A stretch of DNA of 64,000 nt, taken from Xestospongia bergquistia (taxonomy: Eukaryota; Porifera; Demospongiae; Haplosclerida; Petrosiidae). Made by a program: the position numbers and the translations under genes. The stretch lies in NCBI GenBank assembly GCA_963965975.1, contig OZ014413.1:8892101-8956100 (forward strand), read 5' to 3'. Shown here in pieces: positions 23,741 to 33,703 of this stretch. The notes beneath the pieces are model-generated. The model searched no databases, was not told the origin of the DNA, and was given only the letters and a program-made list of their open reading frames with translations. Within the stretch, counting starts at the first letter, position 1, and each line of letters opens with the position of its first letter.

Positions 23741-24351
23741 ATCACAGGTTTAGCATAATTTACAAATTTAATTTTAAATAATCACAAACAATAACTATTA
23801 ATTTATTCACACTCAAATTAAATTAGCATAACTAAACATATTCCCAATTAATACACTCTCAGTTTATATAAAATTTAAACTGTTCGAAAGTAAGCAAATA
23901 TAATTTTGATATTTTACTTCTCACTTAATTATTTTATGTATCTTTTGTCTTAAAGTCACATGATTAGTTGATAAGTCAAAATAATCAAATTAACAGAATT
24001 AAAAGGTTAAATTTTGACTTGTAACTGCATTAGCTGTCTTTTGAGTAAGATAGTAAATCATGTCACAATTTAATACATTTCACATCAACTGAGTTGATTC
24101 ATTTATGATATATGACATAATGAAAGTGAAACTAGTGACACATAATTTTTTTAGAGTTATGAATACAAATACCTCTAAGTTAATAACTGTTTTGAAAAAC
24201 TCTTTTATATTTGTAAATAACATTCATATATAAATCTCTTATTTTGTAAAACATGAGAAATGTTTACATTTTGAAATTAACTATTTTCACTAATAAAATA
24301 AGTAGTTCAAAGTATCGATTTCCATAGATAGATAGACTACATCCTAATAAC
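23741..24351. other. Intergenic junction with an inverted type II 3' flank, a 3'-flank block and a gene start region
   Basis: Bases about 23738-23800 are the reverse complement of the 3' flank found after the gene at 24352 (28240-28300) and after the pseudogene ending at 40461. The 3'-flank block lies at about 23995-24215. From about 24257 to 24351 the sequence (ATAGATAGATAGACTACATC close to the ATG) is nearly identical to 55803-55897, the region before the gene at 55898. Confidence 0.6.
24257..24351 (+). promoter_or_regulatory. Candidate core promoter / 5' leader shared with the gene at 55898
   Basis: About 95 bases directly before the ATG are nearly identical to 55803-55897 although the sequences further upstream differ. 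A related end block (TAGAGTAGACTAGATCCTA then CAACATG) precedes the copies at 23517 and 42839. Conservation next to the start suggests a leader or promoter; no TATA or initiator can be assigned with confidence. Confidence 0.4.
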
Positions 24352-27300
24352 ATGAATTGGCTTATGTCGGTACTCCTCTTTCACTTACTACTGATATGTA
24401 GTAAATGTAATAAGGTAATCAATATTACTTCACAAGATCATCTCCTCCAGTTTTACTTGTGTCATCAATATAATTACACTGGTGACACTACTCTTCTCCT
24501 CCTGGATACTCTCTACAATATTAGTGGTAATGGGAGTTTGTGTACCATTAATACCAACTACTCACTTACCATACAAGGTAATCATTCAATGGCTACTATT
24601 CAATGTATCTCTTCCACTTATGCTAATACTGCCCATCCAACTATTGGATTTGTCTTTACTGGAAGTAGTAGTCTGACTCTACAGAGAGTAACATTTATTG
24701 GTTGTGGTGCTAACCTTACTACACTTGATAAGAAACAGCTTGAAATTATTAACTCTACTAGTTCTCTTATCTACTTCACACAATATCATGCTGCTGTATT
24801 GGTGCTCACTGAGATTAGTCATCTTGTTATGAGAGATGTGAATATATCCCAGTATTATGGGTTTGCTATTGTAGCAGTTAACTTACCTAGTGGTACTTTG
24901 GATTCAATTAATGTAACTTTTTCTCAAAGTATTGAAAAGGCAGCACAATACGAAAATGGGTACAGTGTTGGTAGTGGAGCGTTGTTATTATATCAAGATT
25001 CACCCAAAGCACTCTCATATACAATCCAATATAAGTTAATAATTACGAATTCTACTTTTTTATACAATTTGGACTATTTACCTTACTTAGGATTTGTGTG
25101 TGTTTCAAATATTTACAATTCTTTCAGATATAAATATTTTAAGAAACCAGTCATCAATGCTGCAGGACTTACAATATATTACATTGGAGCAAACATCAAT
25201 GTTCAAGCTGATATATTACAATGTGCTTTTGCAGACAATATTGGTTCTGTAGCTGGAGCAATGCTGGTATTAAATTTGGAAACAAAAACACACTCACAGA
25301 CTGTTATTAAAAATACCACATTTGATTCAAATGGCAATGATCGGAAATGTCATGGAAATGGTCTTGTATTATTCTTCAATAAGCTTTCCAATTCATTTAT
25401 TACTAATGAAATATATCAACCTCTTCAAGTAATTAATGTACATTTTACACTTACAAAACGAAGTACTTTGAAAGATAAACAAAAGGGTGTTGTTTATATT
25501 GCCATTATGAATGTTAAAAAAATTCCTATCTGTATCATATTTTCTAATGTTACTTTTAACAAAAACAAAGCTATTTTTTCTGGATCTTGTGTATTTGCAG
25601 TTTCATATCCATCAGAGAAAAATAATATATCCTTTATATTTGAATCTATTAAAGCATACAACAATGGAATATTAAAAAGGAATGCTGCATCATCATTTTT
25701 ACCAGCCAGCCTCTTCAAATTTTTAGATATCAATAGAATCATAATAAAAGGATCCTTACAAAACCCCAGCAATTTTTCTTTTAACTATGGTACAGTTATA
25801 CAGACTATTCGATCTGATATTACTCTAGAGGGACATATAGTCTTTCACAACAATACAGGTATTAATGGAGGTGCTATTATGTTAATAGGAGATAGTGTCA
25901 TTTATCTCACTCGAGGACTTCAAGCTAAATTTACAAATAACAGAGCTTTATCTAGTGGAGGAGCTATATATGATCTTAGCAGTACATTTGACAAGACACA
26001 TTGTATATTTCAAGTTACACAGTATGATGATATAACAGTGATATTTGAAAACAATAAAGCAACAGTTGCTGGTAACTCTGTCTTTTCATCAAAATTATAT
26101 AACTGTTATATGAACAATTATAGTTGGGTTAATTCCACAAAGGCAACAAAGATTTATAACACCGTCATCACATTTATACCAAATAATACTTTTCAACTTT
26201 CTACTACTCCAGTTAAGTTGACAATATGTTACTCTAATATACTCAATACATATGATGCTTATCCTGGAGAGACAGTTAATATTTTAATAGCTGCTATTAA
26301 TGCTGTAGGAAACCACAGTTACTCCATTGTTTCTGTAGCAGTAGTTAGGAATATAGAGGCTGGGTTTACATCAGATATCAACTGGTACTTGTCAGAAAGA
26401 CTGAGTACACAGGTTATAAGAGAAACTGATAACTGTACTCTCATTAATATAAGTATACATACCAATGATAACAATACATTGGATATACTCAAGTATGGTG
26501 CCCTACTATTCACTGTTCCTAGTATTGCTAGTATAACAGTTGTTGACATTACTTTAAAATCTTGTCCACCTGGTTTTGAATTGAACTCAAAAACTGGATC
26601 ATGTATCTGTTCACATCTTTTATCATCATTAAATATTGAAGGGTACACTCCTAACTGTAATATTAATACTAGAACTTTTAATAGACCAACTTTTACTTCA
26701 TGGGCTGGTACAGTAAATGAAACATCAGGGTTTGTCCTGTCTTTATATTGCCATTATGAATACTGCAATGGAGATCCTGATCTCACTGTCTTTTATTACA
26801 GCAACAGAGACAAAACAATTAGTATAACTTCAAAAGATTTATCAAGTACTTCATCATTATGCCTTTATAACAGAAAAGGGATTTTATGTGGCAGTTGCTC
26901 TACAAACTACAGTGTAGTGTTTGGTTCTACAGAATGTAGACAATGTAGTAACTGGTGGTTGTGGACATTAGTCCTCTATGCAGTAGCTGGTCCCCTCCTT
27001 ATTTACCTGTTATATACTCTCAGACTCACATTAACAACTGGTACATTCAATGGAATTATATTCTATGCTCAGGCTGCTAATCTGGGAATACTAGATATGC
27101 TGAGTATTTACAGTAGGAAAATGGGAATAGTGAGAGAGATCTTAATTGTTTTACTTTCAGTTCTAAATCTTGGACTTGGATTTCCTCTATGTTTTTATAA
27201 TGAGATGACAGAGTTATGGAAAGCTTGTTTCAGTTTACTATTTCCACTCTATCTCCTGACAATAGTTGTTGTCCTCATTATCCTCAGTCGTTTTTCTCTA

Positions 27301-28143
27301 AGGCTTTCTAACAGAATAGCTCACTCCTCAATTCAAGTACTGGTGACTGTTGTACACCTCTCCTTTGGAAGATTATTGGGTGCAATTATCAATGCCTTTA
27401 CACCAGCTAATGTCTATACTTCAGAACAGACATATCATGTATGGTATTGGGATGGGTCTGTTGAATATGGTAGTAAAGGACATATTACTCTTATGATAAT
27501 CACATCATTGGTTGTCTTTCTTCTCCTCTTACCCTATGTTCTCCTTCTCTTTTTTGCTAAACCTCTCAGACATTGGAGATATGCCAATGAATATACAAGA
27601 CCAATACTTGAAGCTATCCATGCTCCATATAAGAATAGTAAGCAGTACTGGTTTCTAGCTCGTCTATTACTTCTTATTATGATGTACATATTGTACAGTA
27701 TTGAACCTTATGCTCAAGTTATCTACATAGTTTTTGCCTCAATATTGTTCTTCTTCATAATTGGTCAGGCTATGTTCAGACCTTACAAGAGTAACTTTAT
27801 TAACCTGTTAGACTGTTGGCTTCTCTTCAATCTTATCTTTGTATACATCACAACATGGTACATGGGACATATGGAGGTAACCATTTATAGTATAGTAGCT
27901 ATCTTCCTGTTCTTCACGACCTTCTTTATGGTACTTCTCTATCATATCCTGTTTATTACAAAAAAAGTGGAGAAAGTAGAAAGAAAAGTAAATGATATTT
28001 GTACAAATATTAATCAATATTTCTCACGTTTTAAACGTAATTATGGTTTTCAAAGACGACATCGTTTACCATTACAAGATGCTAATGATTCCTTCTATGA
28101 TTCATGTGATAACTATAGAGAACCAATGTTGAGTACTAGCTAG
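24352..28143 (+). CDS. Chimeric receptor-like protein: family ectodomain with type II membrane domain
   Basis: 1263 residues, uninterrupted. The start MNWLMSVLLFHLLLICSKC and the ectodomain up to ECRQCSNWWLWTL (residues 1 to about 900) are as close to other copies as they are to each other. From about base 27060 (after GTFNGIIFY) the protein switches to a diverged module: AQAANLGILDMLSIYSRKMG, HLSFGRLLGAIINAFTPANV, WYWDGSVEYGSKGH, LLPYVLLLFFAKPLRHWRYA, ILEAIHAPYKNSKQYWFLAR, RPYKSNFINLLDCW. The tail is longer and basic (KKVEKVERKVND..., FKRNYGFQRRHR) and ends NYREPMLSTS. It still has about ten membrane segments. Fragments of the same module occur at 39495-40461 and 54795-55570. The combination suggests module exchange by recombination; function unknown. 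Confidence 0.92.
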   Translation: MNWLMSVLLFHLLLICSKCNKVINITSQDHLLQFYLCHQYNYTGDTTLLLLDTLYNISGNGSLCTINTNYSLTIQGNHSMATIQCISSTYANTAHPTIGFVFTGSSSLTLQRVTFIGCGANLTTLDKKQLEIINSTSSLIYFTQYHAAVLVLTEISHLVMRDVNISQYYGFAIVAVNLPSGTLDSINVTFSQSIEKAAQYENGYSVGSGALLLYQDSPKALSYTIQYKLIITNSTFLYNLDYLPYLGFVCVSNIYNSFRYKYFKKPVINAAGLTIYYIGANINVQADILQCAFADNIGSVAGAMLVLNLETKTHSQTVIKNTTFDSNGNDRKCHGNGLVLFFNKLSNSFITNEIYQPLQVINVHFTLTKRSTLKDKQKGVVYIAIMNVKKIPICIIFSNVTFNKNKAIFSGSCVFAVSYPSEKNNISFIFESIKAYNNGILKRNAASSFLPASLFKFLDINRIIIKGSLQNPSNFSFNYGTVIQTIRSDITLEGHIVFHNNTGINGGAIMLIGDSVIYLTRGLQAKFTNNRALSSGGAIYDLSSTFDKTHCIFQVTQYDDITVIFENNKATVAGNSVFSSKLYNCYMNNYSWVNSTKATKIYNTVITFIPNNTFQLSTTPVKLTICYSNILNTYDAYPGETVNILIAAINAVGNHSYSIVSVAVVRNIEAGFTSDINWYLSERLSTQVIRETDNCTLINISIHTNDNNTLDILKYGALLFTVPSIASITVVDITLKSCPPGFELNSKTGSCICSHLLSSLNIEGYTPNCNINTRTFNRPTFTSWAGTVNETSGFVLSLYCHYEYCNGDPDLTVFYYSNRDKTISITSKDLSSTSSLCLYNRKGILCGSCSTNYSVVFGSTECRQCSNWWLWTLVLYAVAGPLLIYLLYTLRLTLTTGTFNGIIFYAQAANLGILDMLSIYSRKMGIVREILIVLLSVLNLGLGFPLCFYNEMTELWKACFSLLFPLYLLTIVVVLIILSRFSLRLSNRIAHSSIQVLVTVVHLSFGRLLGAIINAFTPANVYTSEQTYHVWYWDGSVEYGSKGHITLMIITSLVVFLLLLPYVLLLFFAKPLRHWRYANEYTRPILEAIHAPYKNSKQYWFLARLLLLIMMYILYSIEPYAQVIYIVFASILFFFIIGQAMFRPYKSNFINLLDCWLLFNLIFVYITTWYMGHMEVTIYSIVAIFLFFTTFFMVLLYHILFITKKVEKVERKVNDICTNINQYFSRFKRNYGFQRRHRLPLQDANDSFYDSCDNYREPMLSTS

Positions 28144-28337
28144 TAAAGTCCCTTTTATTTACTGTAGAACAGTTTATATTGTGTATAAACTATGAATATA
28201 TTTAGTTATACTACTTTAAATTGATTGCAAACATATAAATAGTTATTGTTTATGATTTTTTATAATTAAATTTGTAAATAATGCTAAATCTGTGGTTCCC
28301 ACATCTATACATATCTTATTACATGCTCTAAAATTGT
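28144..28337. other. 3' flank of the type II gene
   Basis: This flank is nearly identical to 40462-40650, downstream of the type II pseudogene, and in part to the reverse of 23738-23800. It ends in the first copy of a 46-base direct repeat (28291-28336). Confidence 0.7.
28291..28336 (+). repeat. 46-bp direct repeat, left copy
   Basis: It starts TGTGGTTCCCACATCTATAC and ends CTAAAATTG. The same 46 bases occur at 29589-29634, so the pair brackets the pseudogene block 28337-29588. A diverged third copy lies near 40608-40650, next to the other type II 3' end. Confidence 0.9.
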
Positions 28338-28425
28338 AACAGAAAAGGGATTTTATGTGGCAGTTGCTCTACAAACTACAGTGTAGTGTTTGGTTCTACA
28401 GAATGTAGACAATGTAGTAACTTCA
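28338..28425 (+). pseudogene. Short displaced fragment of the Cys-rich zone
   Basis: About 88 bases match 26864-26951 of the gene at 24352 (NRKGILCGSCSTNYSVVFGSTECRQCSN region). They are joined directly, out of order, to beta-helix sequence that begins at 28426. Confidence 0.8.
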
Positions 28426-29588
28426 AGCTAACTTTACAAATAACAAAGCTTTATCTAGTGGAGGAGCTATATATGATCTTAGCAGTCCATTTGACAAGAC
28501 ACATTGCACATTTCAAGTTAACACTACACAATATGATGATATAGTAATGTTATTTGAAAACAATAAAGCAACAGTTACTGGTAACTCTGTCTTCTCATCA
28601 AAATTCTAGAACTGTTATATGAACAATTATAGTTGGGTTAATTCCACAAATGCAACAGAAATTTATAACTCCATCTTCACCTTTATCCCAAATAACACTT
28701 TTCAACTTTCTACTACTCCAGTTAAGTTGACAATATGTTACTCTAATATACTCAATACATATGACGCTTATCTTGGGGAGACAATTATTTTTCAATAGCT
28801 GCTATTAACGCTGTAGGTCATTACAGTTATTCTATTGTTTCTGTAGTTATAATTAGGAATGTAGATGCTGCGTTTGAATCAGAAATTCCCTGGTACTTGT
28901 CAGAGAGACAGAGTACACAAGTTATAAGAGAAATTGATAACTATACTCTCATTAATATAACCATACATACCAATGATCACAGTACACTGGACATACCCAA
29001 TTATAGTGCCTTATTATTCACTGTTCCCAGTATTACTAATATAACAGTTGTTGATATCACTTTAAAATCTTGTCCACCTGGTTTTGAATTGAACTCACAA
29101 ACTGGATCATGTATTTGTTCACATCTTTGTCATCATTAGATTTTGATAATTACACTCCTAACTGTAACATTAATACTAGAACATTTAATAGACCAACTTT
29201 TACTTCATGGGTTGGTGTTAGAAATAAAAAGCCATTTATCTTTCTTTACTCAGAAAATTGTCATCATATGTATTGCAACGGTGATCCTACCTTTAGTGTT
29301 TTTTGTTACAGCAATAATTCATTTTTGCTAACAACCAAAGACTTTTCATGAAATTCATCATTGTGTCATAAGAATAGAGAACGAATTTTGTGCAGTAAGT
29401 GTTCGACTGTTAATGGTGTTAATTACAGTGTAGTGTTTGGTTCTACAGAATGTAGACAATGTAGTAACTGGTGGTTGTGGACACTAGTAATCTATGCAGT
29501 AGCTGGCCCCTCCTTGTTTACCTGTTATACACTCTCAGACTTACATTGACAACTGGTACACTCAATGGAATTGTATTCTACATCCACA
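28426..29588 (+). pseudogene. Receptor-like fragment copied from (or with) the inverted pseudogene
   Basis: It runs from the LQANFTNNKALSSGGAIYD region to the start of the second membrane segment. It shares four lesions with 18840-19980 on the minus strand: a lost base after GETI (28791-28796), a lost base in the SHLLSS codons (about 29130), a TGA before NSSLC (29349-29351), and a lost base in AGPLL (about 29508). It also has its own change, a TAG instead of the YNC codons near 28606. It ends abruptly at the 46-base repeat. Confidence 0.88.
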
Positions 29589-29634
29589 TGTGGTTCCCAC
29601 ATCTATACATATCTTATTACATGCTCTAAAATTG
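29589..29634 (+). repeat. 46-bp direct repeat, right copy
   Basis: It is identical to 28291-28336. It joins directly to the truncated second membrane segment (GGAATTGTATTCTACATCCA) on its left and continues into sequence resembling the flank near 40650 on its right. Confidence 0.9.
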
Positions 29635-29789
29635 CTCAAGATTGAAGCACAGTTGATGTCAGTTATCTGACTGAAAGCTTTGGAAGATTTGTTTGTATAG
29701 TTTGTAATATACCAAAGAGTTATGTTATTCCTATTTTCTATTGATGCCAATGATTCTATAAAACAAAACAATTACTCTATTGCTACCAT

Positions 29790-31163
29790 ATAGTTAGGAA
29801 CTGTTTCTCCAGTATGTAAACAATGTAGTAATAACTGTTAATTATGAACACTAGTCTTCTATGCAATAGCTAGTCCCCTCCTCATTTACCTGTTGTATGC
29901 TCTCAGATTTATATTAACGAGTGGTACACTCAATTCAGTTATATCCAAGTAGCTAAGTCTGAGTTATATGCAGTTCTGTCTATTAATGCTAGTCAATGTT
30001 CTTGGACTACAAGGTGTGGTATGAAAATAACACTCTTTCTATTTTGAATCTTAATCTTGGTTTTCCTCCATGTTTTATAGTGGGATGACAGAGTTCTGGT
30101 ACCTAGTCTCATTTTAGCTTTTCAACTCTATATCGTGACTATAGTTGCTGTCTTCGAACATTTCCATCTAAGGCTTTCCAACAGAACAGCTCATTCCTGA
30201 CCACAAACCCATCAATTGGTTGTACAACTTTTATTCACGAAATACAGAGAATAATCCCTGATGCTTTTACATTAGTACAATTACACTAACAATGTTCCTG
30301 CAATAGTTAGGTTAGTTTGATAATAATTTTAAGTACACAGTCTCTGTGTCATTTGTATTGTTTGTCACTGATTATAAAAACGAATTTGTGTATTTGTGAA
30401 GTTGCTTCAGTTCAAGAACTGGTTACTGTTGTACACCTTTCCTTTCAAATTACAACTAGCAATTGTTGATGTCTTTACATTTGTCCAATTACAACAGTAC
30501 TATGAATGAACCACAGGGTGCTTGATTCAGTGACAGCAATGTTACATATGGAGTATTTGACTACTTTGTGTTAATGATAGTAACATCAGTGATAGTGGGT
30601 ATCTTTCTAATACCTTACATGTTAATAATTCTAACTGGTCATCTATTAATTAAATCTATCAAGATAAGATAATATCTTCAACCAATATATGAAGCTATCC
30701 ATGCTCCTTATGAATACAAAAAACAATATTGGTTTACTGCTAAACAACTCCTACTAATGTTTGTGTATATTATGTATACTACTTACACTGACAAAAGCCT
30801 TTTATCTCCTTTCTCTATCTGTTTATCCATTTTTTTGTTTGTCACTCATCTAATACCATTTAAAAACAAGATAATAAACCATTTAGATCTTTCTGTAATG
30901 ATCAATTATGGTATTATATTACATACTAAATGGTTTTTTTATTAAGGAGGACCAATATTGTATATCTGGAATATTGAATATCACATTTGTATATATACTG
31001 ATGTTTACTTTCTCTGTAGTTGTGTTCTATCATATAGAGTTAGATACTGGACAACAAGCTCATTTTATAGGTTATATAAATGTTGTTCAAAACTTAATCA
31101 ATTGTCCCAATTTCTTAAGGAAAATGAATATCATAAACCTTCATAAGTCCATTATAGCTTGAT
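29790..31163 (+). pseudogene. Two overlapping decayed membrane-domain fragments (type I)
   Basis: 29795-30300 covers a degenerate ECRQCSNWWLW region through membrane segments 1-5, with frameshifts. After about 100 bases of unrelated sequence, 30405-31163 starts again at SVQVLVTVVHLSF and goes to the tail, so segment 5 is present twice. Stops occur at several points (for example TAA at 30669). The second piece keeps a readable last membrane segment (ILNITFVYILMFTFSVVVFYHI), but its tail is altered (INCPNFLRK..) and the YREPLLS end is gone. The first piece is related to the inverted fragment at 55571-55770. Confidence 0.78.
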
Positions 31164-32060
31164 AAAGTGTCTGCAGCAATTGTAACTCTAATCCTTTAAT
31201 TCTCACTTAATTATTTAATATTTTTTATGTTTTCCTTTGAAGTCATTTGTTTATTTGAAAAGTTACAATAATCATATTAACAGAACTTTAAAAAATTTTG
31301 ACTTGTAATTGTGTCAGTAGTCTTTAGAGAGAGATAGTAAACCATATAACAATTTAATACAGTTCACATCAACTGAGTTGATTCATTCAAAATATATGAC
31401 ACATTGAAAGTGAAACTTGTAGCATGTGATTGTTCTAGAGTTATGAAGACAGATACTTCTAAGTTAATAAATGTTTTGTAAAACAATGTATATTTACAAA
31501 TACCATTCATATGTAATGCTCTTTTTTCACAAAACATGAGAAATGCTTATATTTTTTGAATTGGCTGTTTTTACACCATAGAAATATAATCATGTTGTTT
31601 ATATTGTGTAATAGTCTTTGTATATACAAATAAATTAGTAAAAAATGTTGAATAATATAAACCAATAATATGTTGTGGTGTTTTTATAAGGAACACGTGT
31701 AGAATTTGTGGTAATCATTTCAATATATTTCCATATTAATAGTAAGTGAAAAGAAGTACCAACTTTAGCAACTTCATGTTGTCAATAAATACAGGAGGTA
31801 CTTGATGTATATACCATATATTAAGTACGTTATTCTTCTCTTTGATGATTTTGTCATCAACTGTTGAATCCAATATTAAAAATAAATCATGATCATCTTG
31901 TATTTTTTCATCATTAACTATGAGATAGTATAGATAAGATAGTATAGATGAGGTAGACTAAATCCTAACACTAATACTAATTTTGTCAAAATTTACCTGA
32001 TCATTTCCCTTGGTATTTATTGTTCAAACATTTTATAAACATGAATGTAAGTGTAGAAAA
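31164..32060. other. Intergenic stretch with 3'-flank block and a gene-less start-site block
   Basis: The 3'-flank block lies at about 31285-31510. At 31919-31972 a short repeated motif (GATAGTATAGAT twice) leads into GAGGTAGACTAAATCCTAAC, which resembles the 5' leader of the copies at 23517, 42839 and 47687, but no ATG or signal peptide follows. No gene is seen. Confidence 0.5.
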
Positions 32061-32069
32061 ACATATGGG

Positions 32070-32500
32070 AACGAGTCTATTCATATTCATAACCACAGTA
32101 ATAAAATTATGAATATTTAACAAATAAATATTTATCCACACAAACATTTCCAGGAACATAATTTACTAATCCCGTTTGATTTCAGTATGATATGATTAAA
32201 ATCAATTCAATGTGTAATATTAAAGTTTATCACTAACTTATCAGTAAACATGTATTTAATATTTTAATGAGAAATTAATATTATATGCTAGTTATAAAGT
32301 TTAAACATTGGAAAGGAAATGTATTAATTTATATTAAAGCATCAAATAGTGTTACTGATAGATAAGTGAGACACATAGTTTTAAAAAATGTATAAGTATC
32401 ATATTAAATATCATCAATTAAATAGATTCTTATCATTTAGTGTTATTATCAAAATTTTTGTTATGAATACAAGTATTAAATCACTTCTTATATACATATC
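32070..32500 (-). pseudogene. Intron-derived fragment of the RNF212B-like gene
   Basis: 32085-32210 matches intron 8 of the gene at 60055-63010 (near 61110-61245). At about 32211 it jumps straight to sequence of intron 6 (near 61800-61990), so exons 7 and 8 between them are lost. No exon sequence remains. It is the most decayed of the five RNF212B-like pieces in the window. Confidence 0.65.
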
Positions 32501-32509
32501 TTGTTTTTT

Positions 32510-32940
32510 TGGATTGACCATTTTATACACCAAAGAATGTTGTTCACATTGTGAAAACGTCTTTGTAATAAATCGATAATAAATGTTAAATAATATAAAC
32601 CAATAATATGTTCATAAGGAACACGAGTAAAACTTCCAGTAATCATCTTAATATAATGACTGACAAGTATTGAGATATTCTGATTTGTTTTGGATGATAG
32701 TTTTCTGCCAATACATTTCAATGGACAATCTGACCCATCCCTACATAGGCATTGCTACTGTGTGCATGATAAATTGCTTTATTGCACAGCAGACATTAAT
32801 ACTTGACATCATATTTGTGTATATATTAACTTTTACTTTCTTTGTAGTTGTGTTCTATCATATAATGTTAGTTACTGGACAACAAGCTTGTTTTATAGGC
32901 TATAAAATGTTGTTCAGTATTCAACGAAGAAAATGACACA
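32510..32940 (+). pseudogene. Gene-end remnant with shared flank
   Basis: 32800-32940 is a degenerate last membrane segment and tail start (TTTGTAGTTGTGTTCTATCA, then GTTACTGGACAACAAGCTTG). The stretch 32380-32830 is repeated at 53945-54370 and, with a deletion, at 38820-39060. So a unit made of RNF212B intron sequence followed by this remnant exists three times. Confidence 0.6.
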
Positions 32941-33703
32941 ATAATTAATAAGAACTTATAGCTAATGTTACTTGTAACCACAAAAATGGTGTTAGTTACT
33001 AGACAACAAGTATTAGTTATTAAATATTATTGTGTTATGGTAATATGTGATTAATACTAAATATAACATCATAAGTGTAGGAACAATTTCATCATTGGGG
33101 GGCACATATGTAACATTTTAACATTGTTCAATTTAACAATGAAGTATTTAAAAAATAACCAAAATAAAACCTTCTGTCGTTTACAATGACAAAAATTTTT
33201 GAAACGTTTTTACATAAAATGTGCATCTACAGATGTAAATTGTATTATGAGGATAGGGATTGAAATTTAAATCAGTTGATTGTGAAACTACCTCACAATT
33301 ACTAAAAATATTAGGAGGTCACGTGCCCCTGTGCCCCCCCCCCCCCCCCCTGTTCCTACACCTAAGAACATTATATTAATAACAGCTCAATTGTAATCAG
33401 ACACTGAAAGTATGAAATGGGTAAGTTTTGGGCTTGTTTTCAAAATATTTTCTTATTACATTATTATAAGCATGAATGGACATATTTATATTTTGGTTTC
33501 AGTTTTGCAGTCATTATTACTTTGTTTTCTAAAACTTCATTTAATCATTTATAATATATTATATATTTTATAAAAACTAATGATTTAAACAATAAAGCAA
33601 TATCATTTTGAGTAGCGAGTGAAAGTAAACAGATTGGACGTATAGAAGTTCAAACATTCAAGTTGGTTTGCATTGATAAAGAGGACTACTATATCATAGC
33701 AAA
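32941..33703. other. Upstream region of the gene at 33704, interrupted by a MITE
   Basis: Upstream-type blocks flank the element at 33074-33362: 33000-33073 (GTTAGTTACTAGACAACAAG; TATTGTGTTATGGTAATATG) and 33400-33703. GTAAACA is at 33625-33631, 73 bases before the ATG. No other gene is seen. Confidence 0.55.
33074..33362. mobile_element. MITE-like element with terminal inverted repeats and a poly-C run
   Basis: The left end AGTGTAGGAACA and the right end TGTTCCTACACC are inverted repeats of about 12 bases, with GGGGGGCAC near the left and GTGCCCCCC near the right continuing the symmetry. TA precedes the left end (33072-33073) and follows the right end (33363-33364), which fits a TA target duplication. 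There is a run of about 19 C near 33332-33350. Length is 289 bases with no open frame, as expected of a non-autonomous DNA element. The superfamily is not determined. Confidence 0.7.

Noticed and set aside
33332-33350. Poly-C run as an independent feature
   Set aside because: It lies within the inverted-repeat end of the MITE-like element, where the left end has a shorter G run. It is treated as part of that element; its length may also be unreliable in the assembly.
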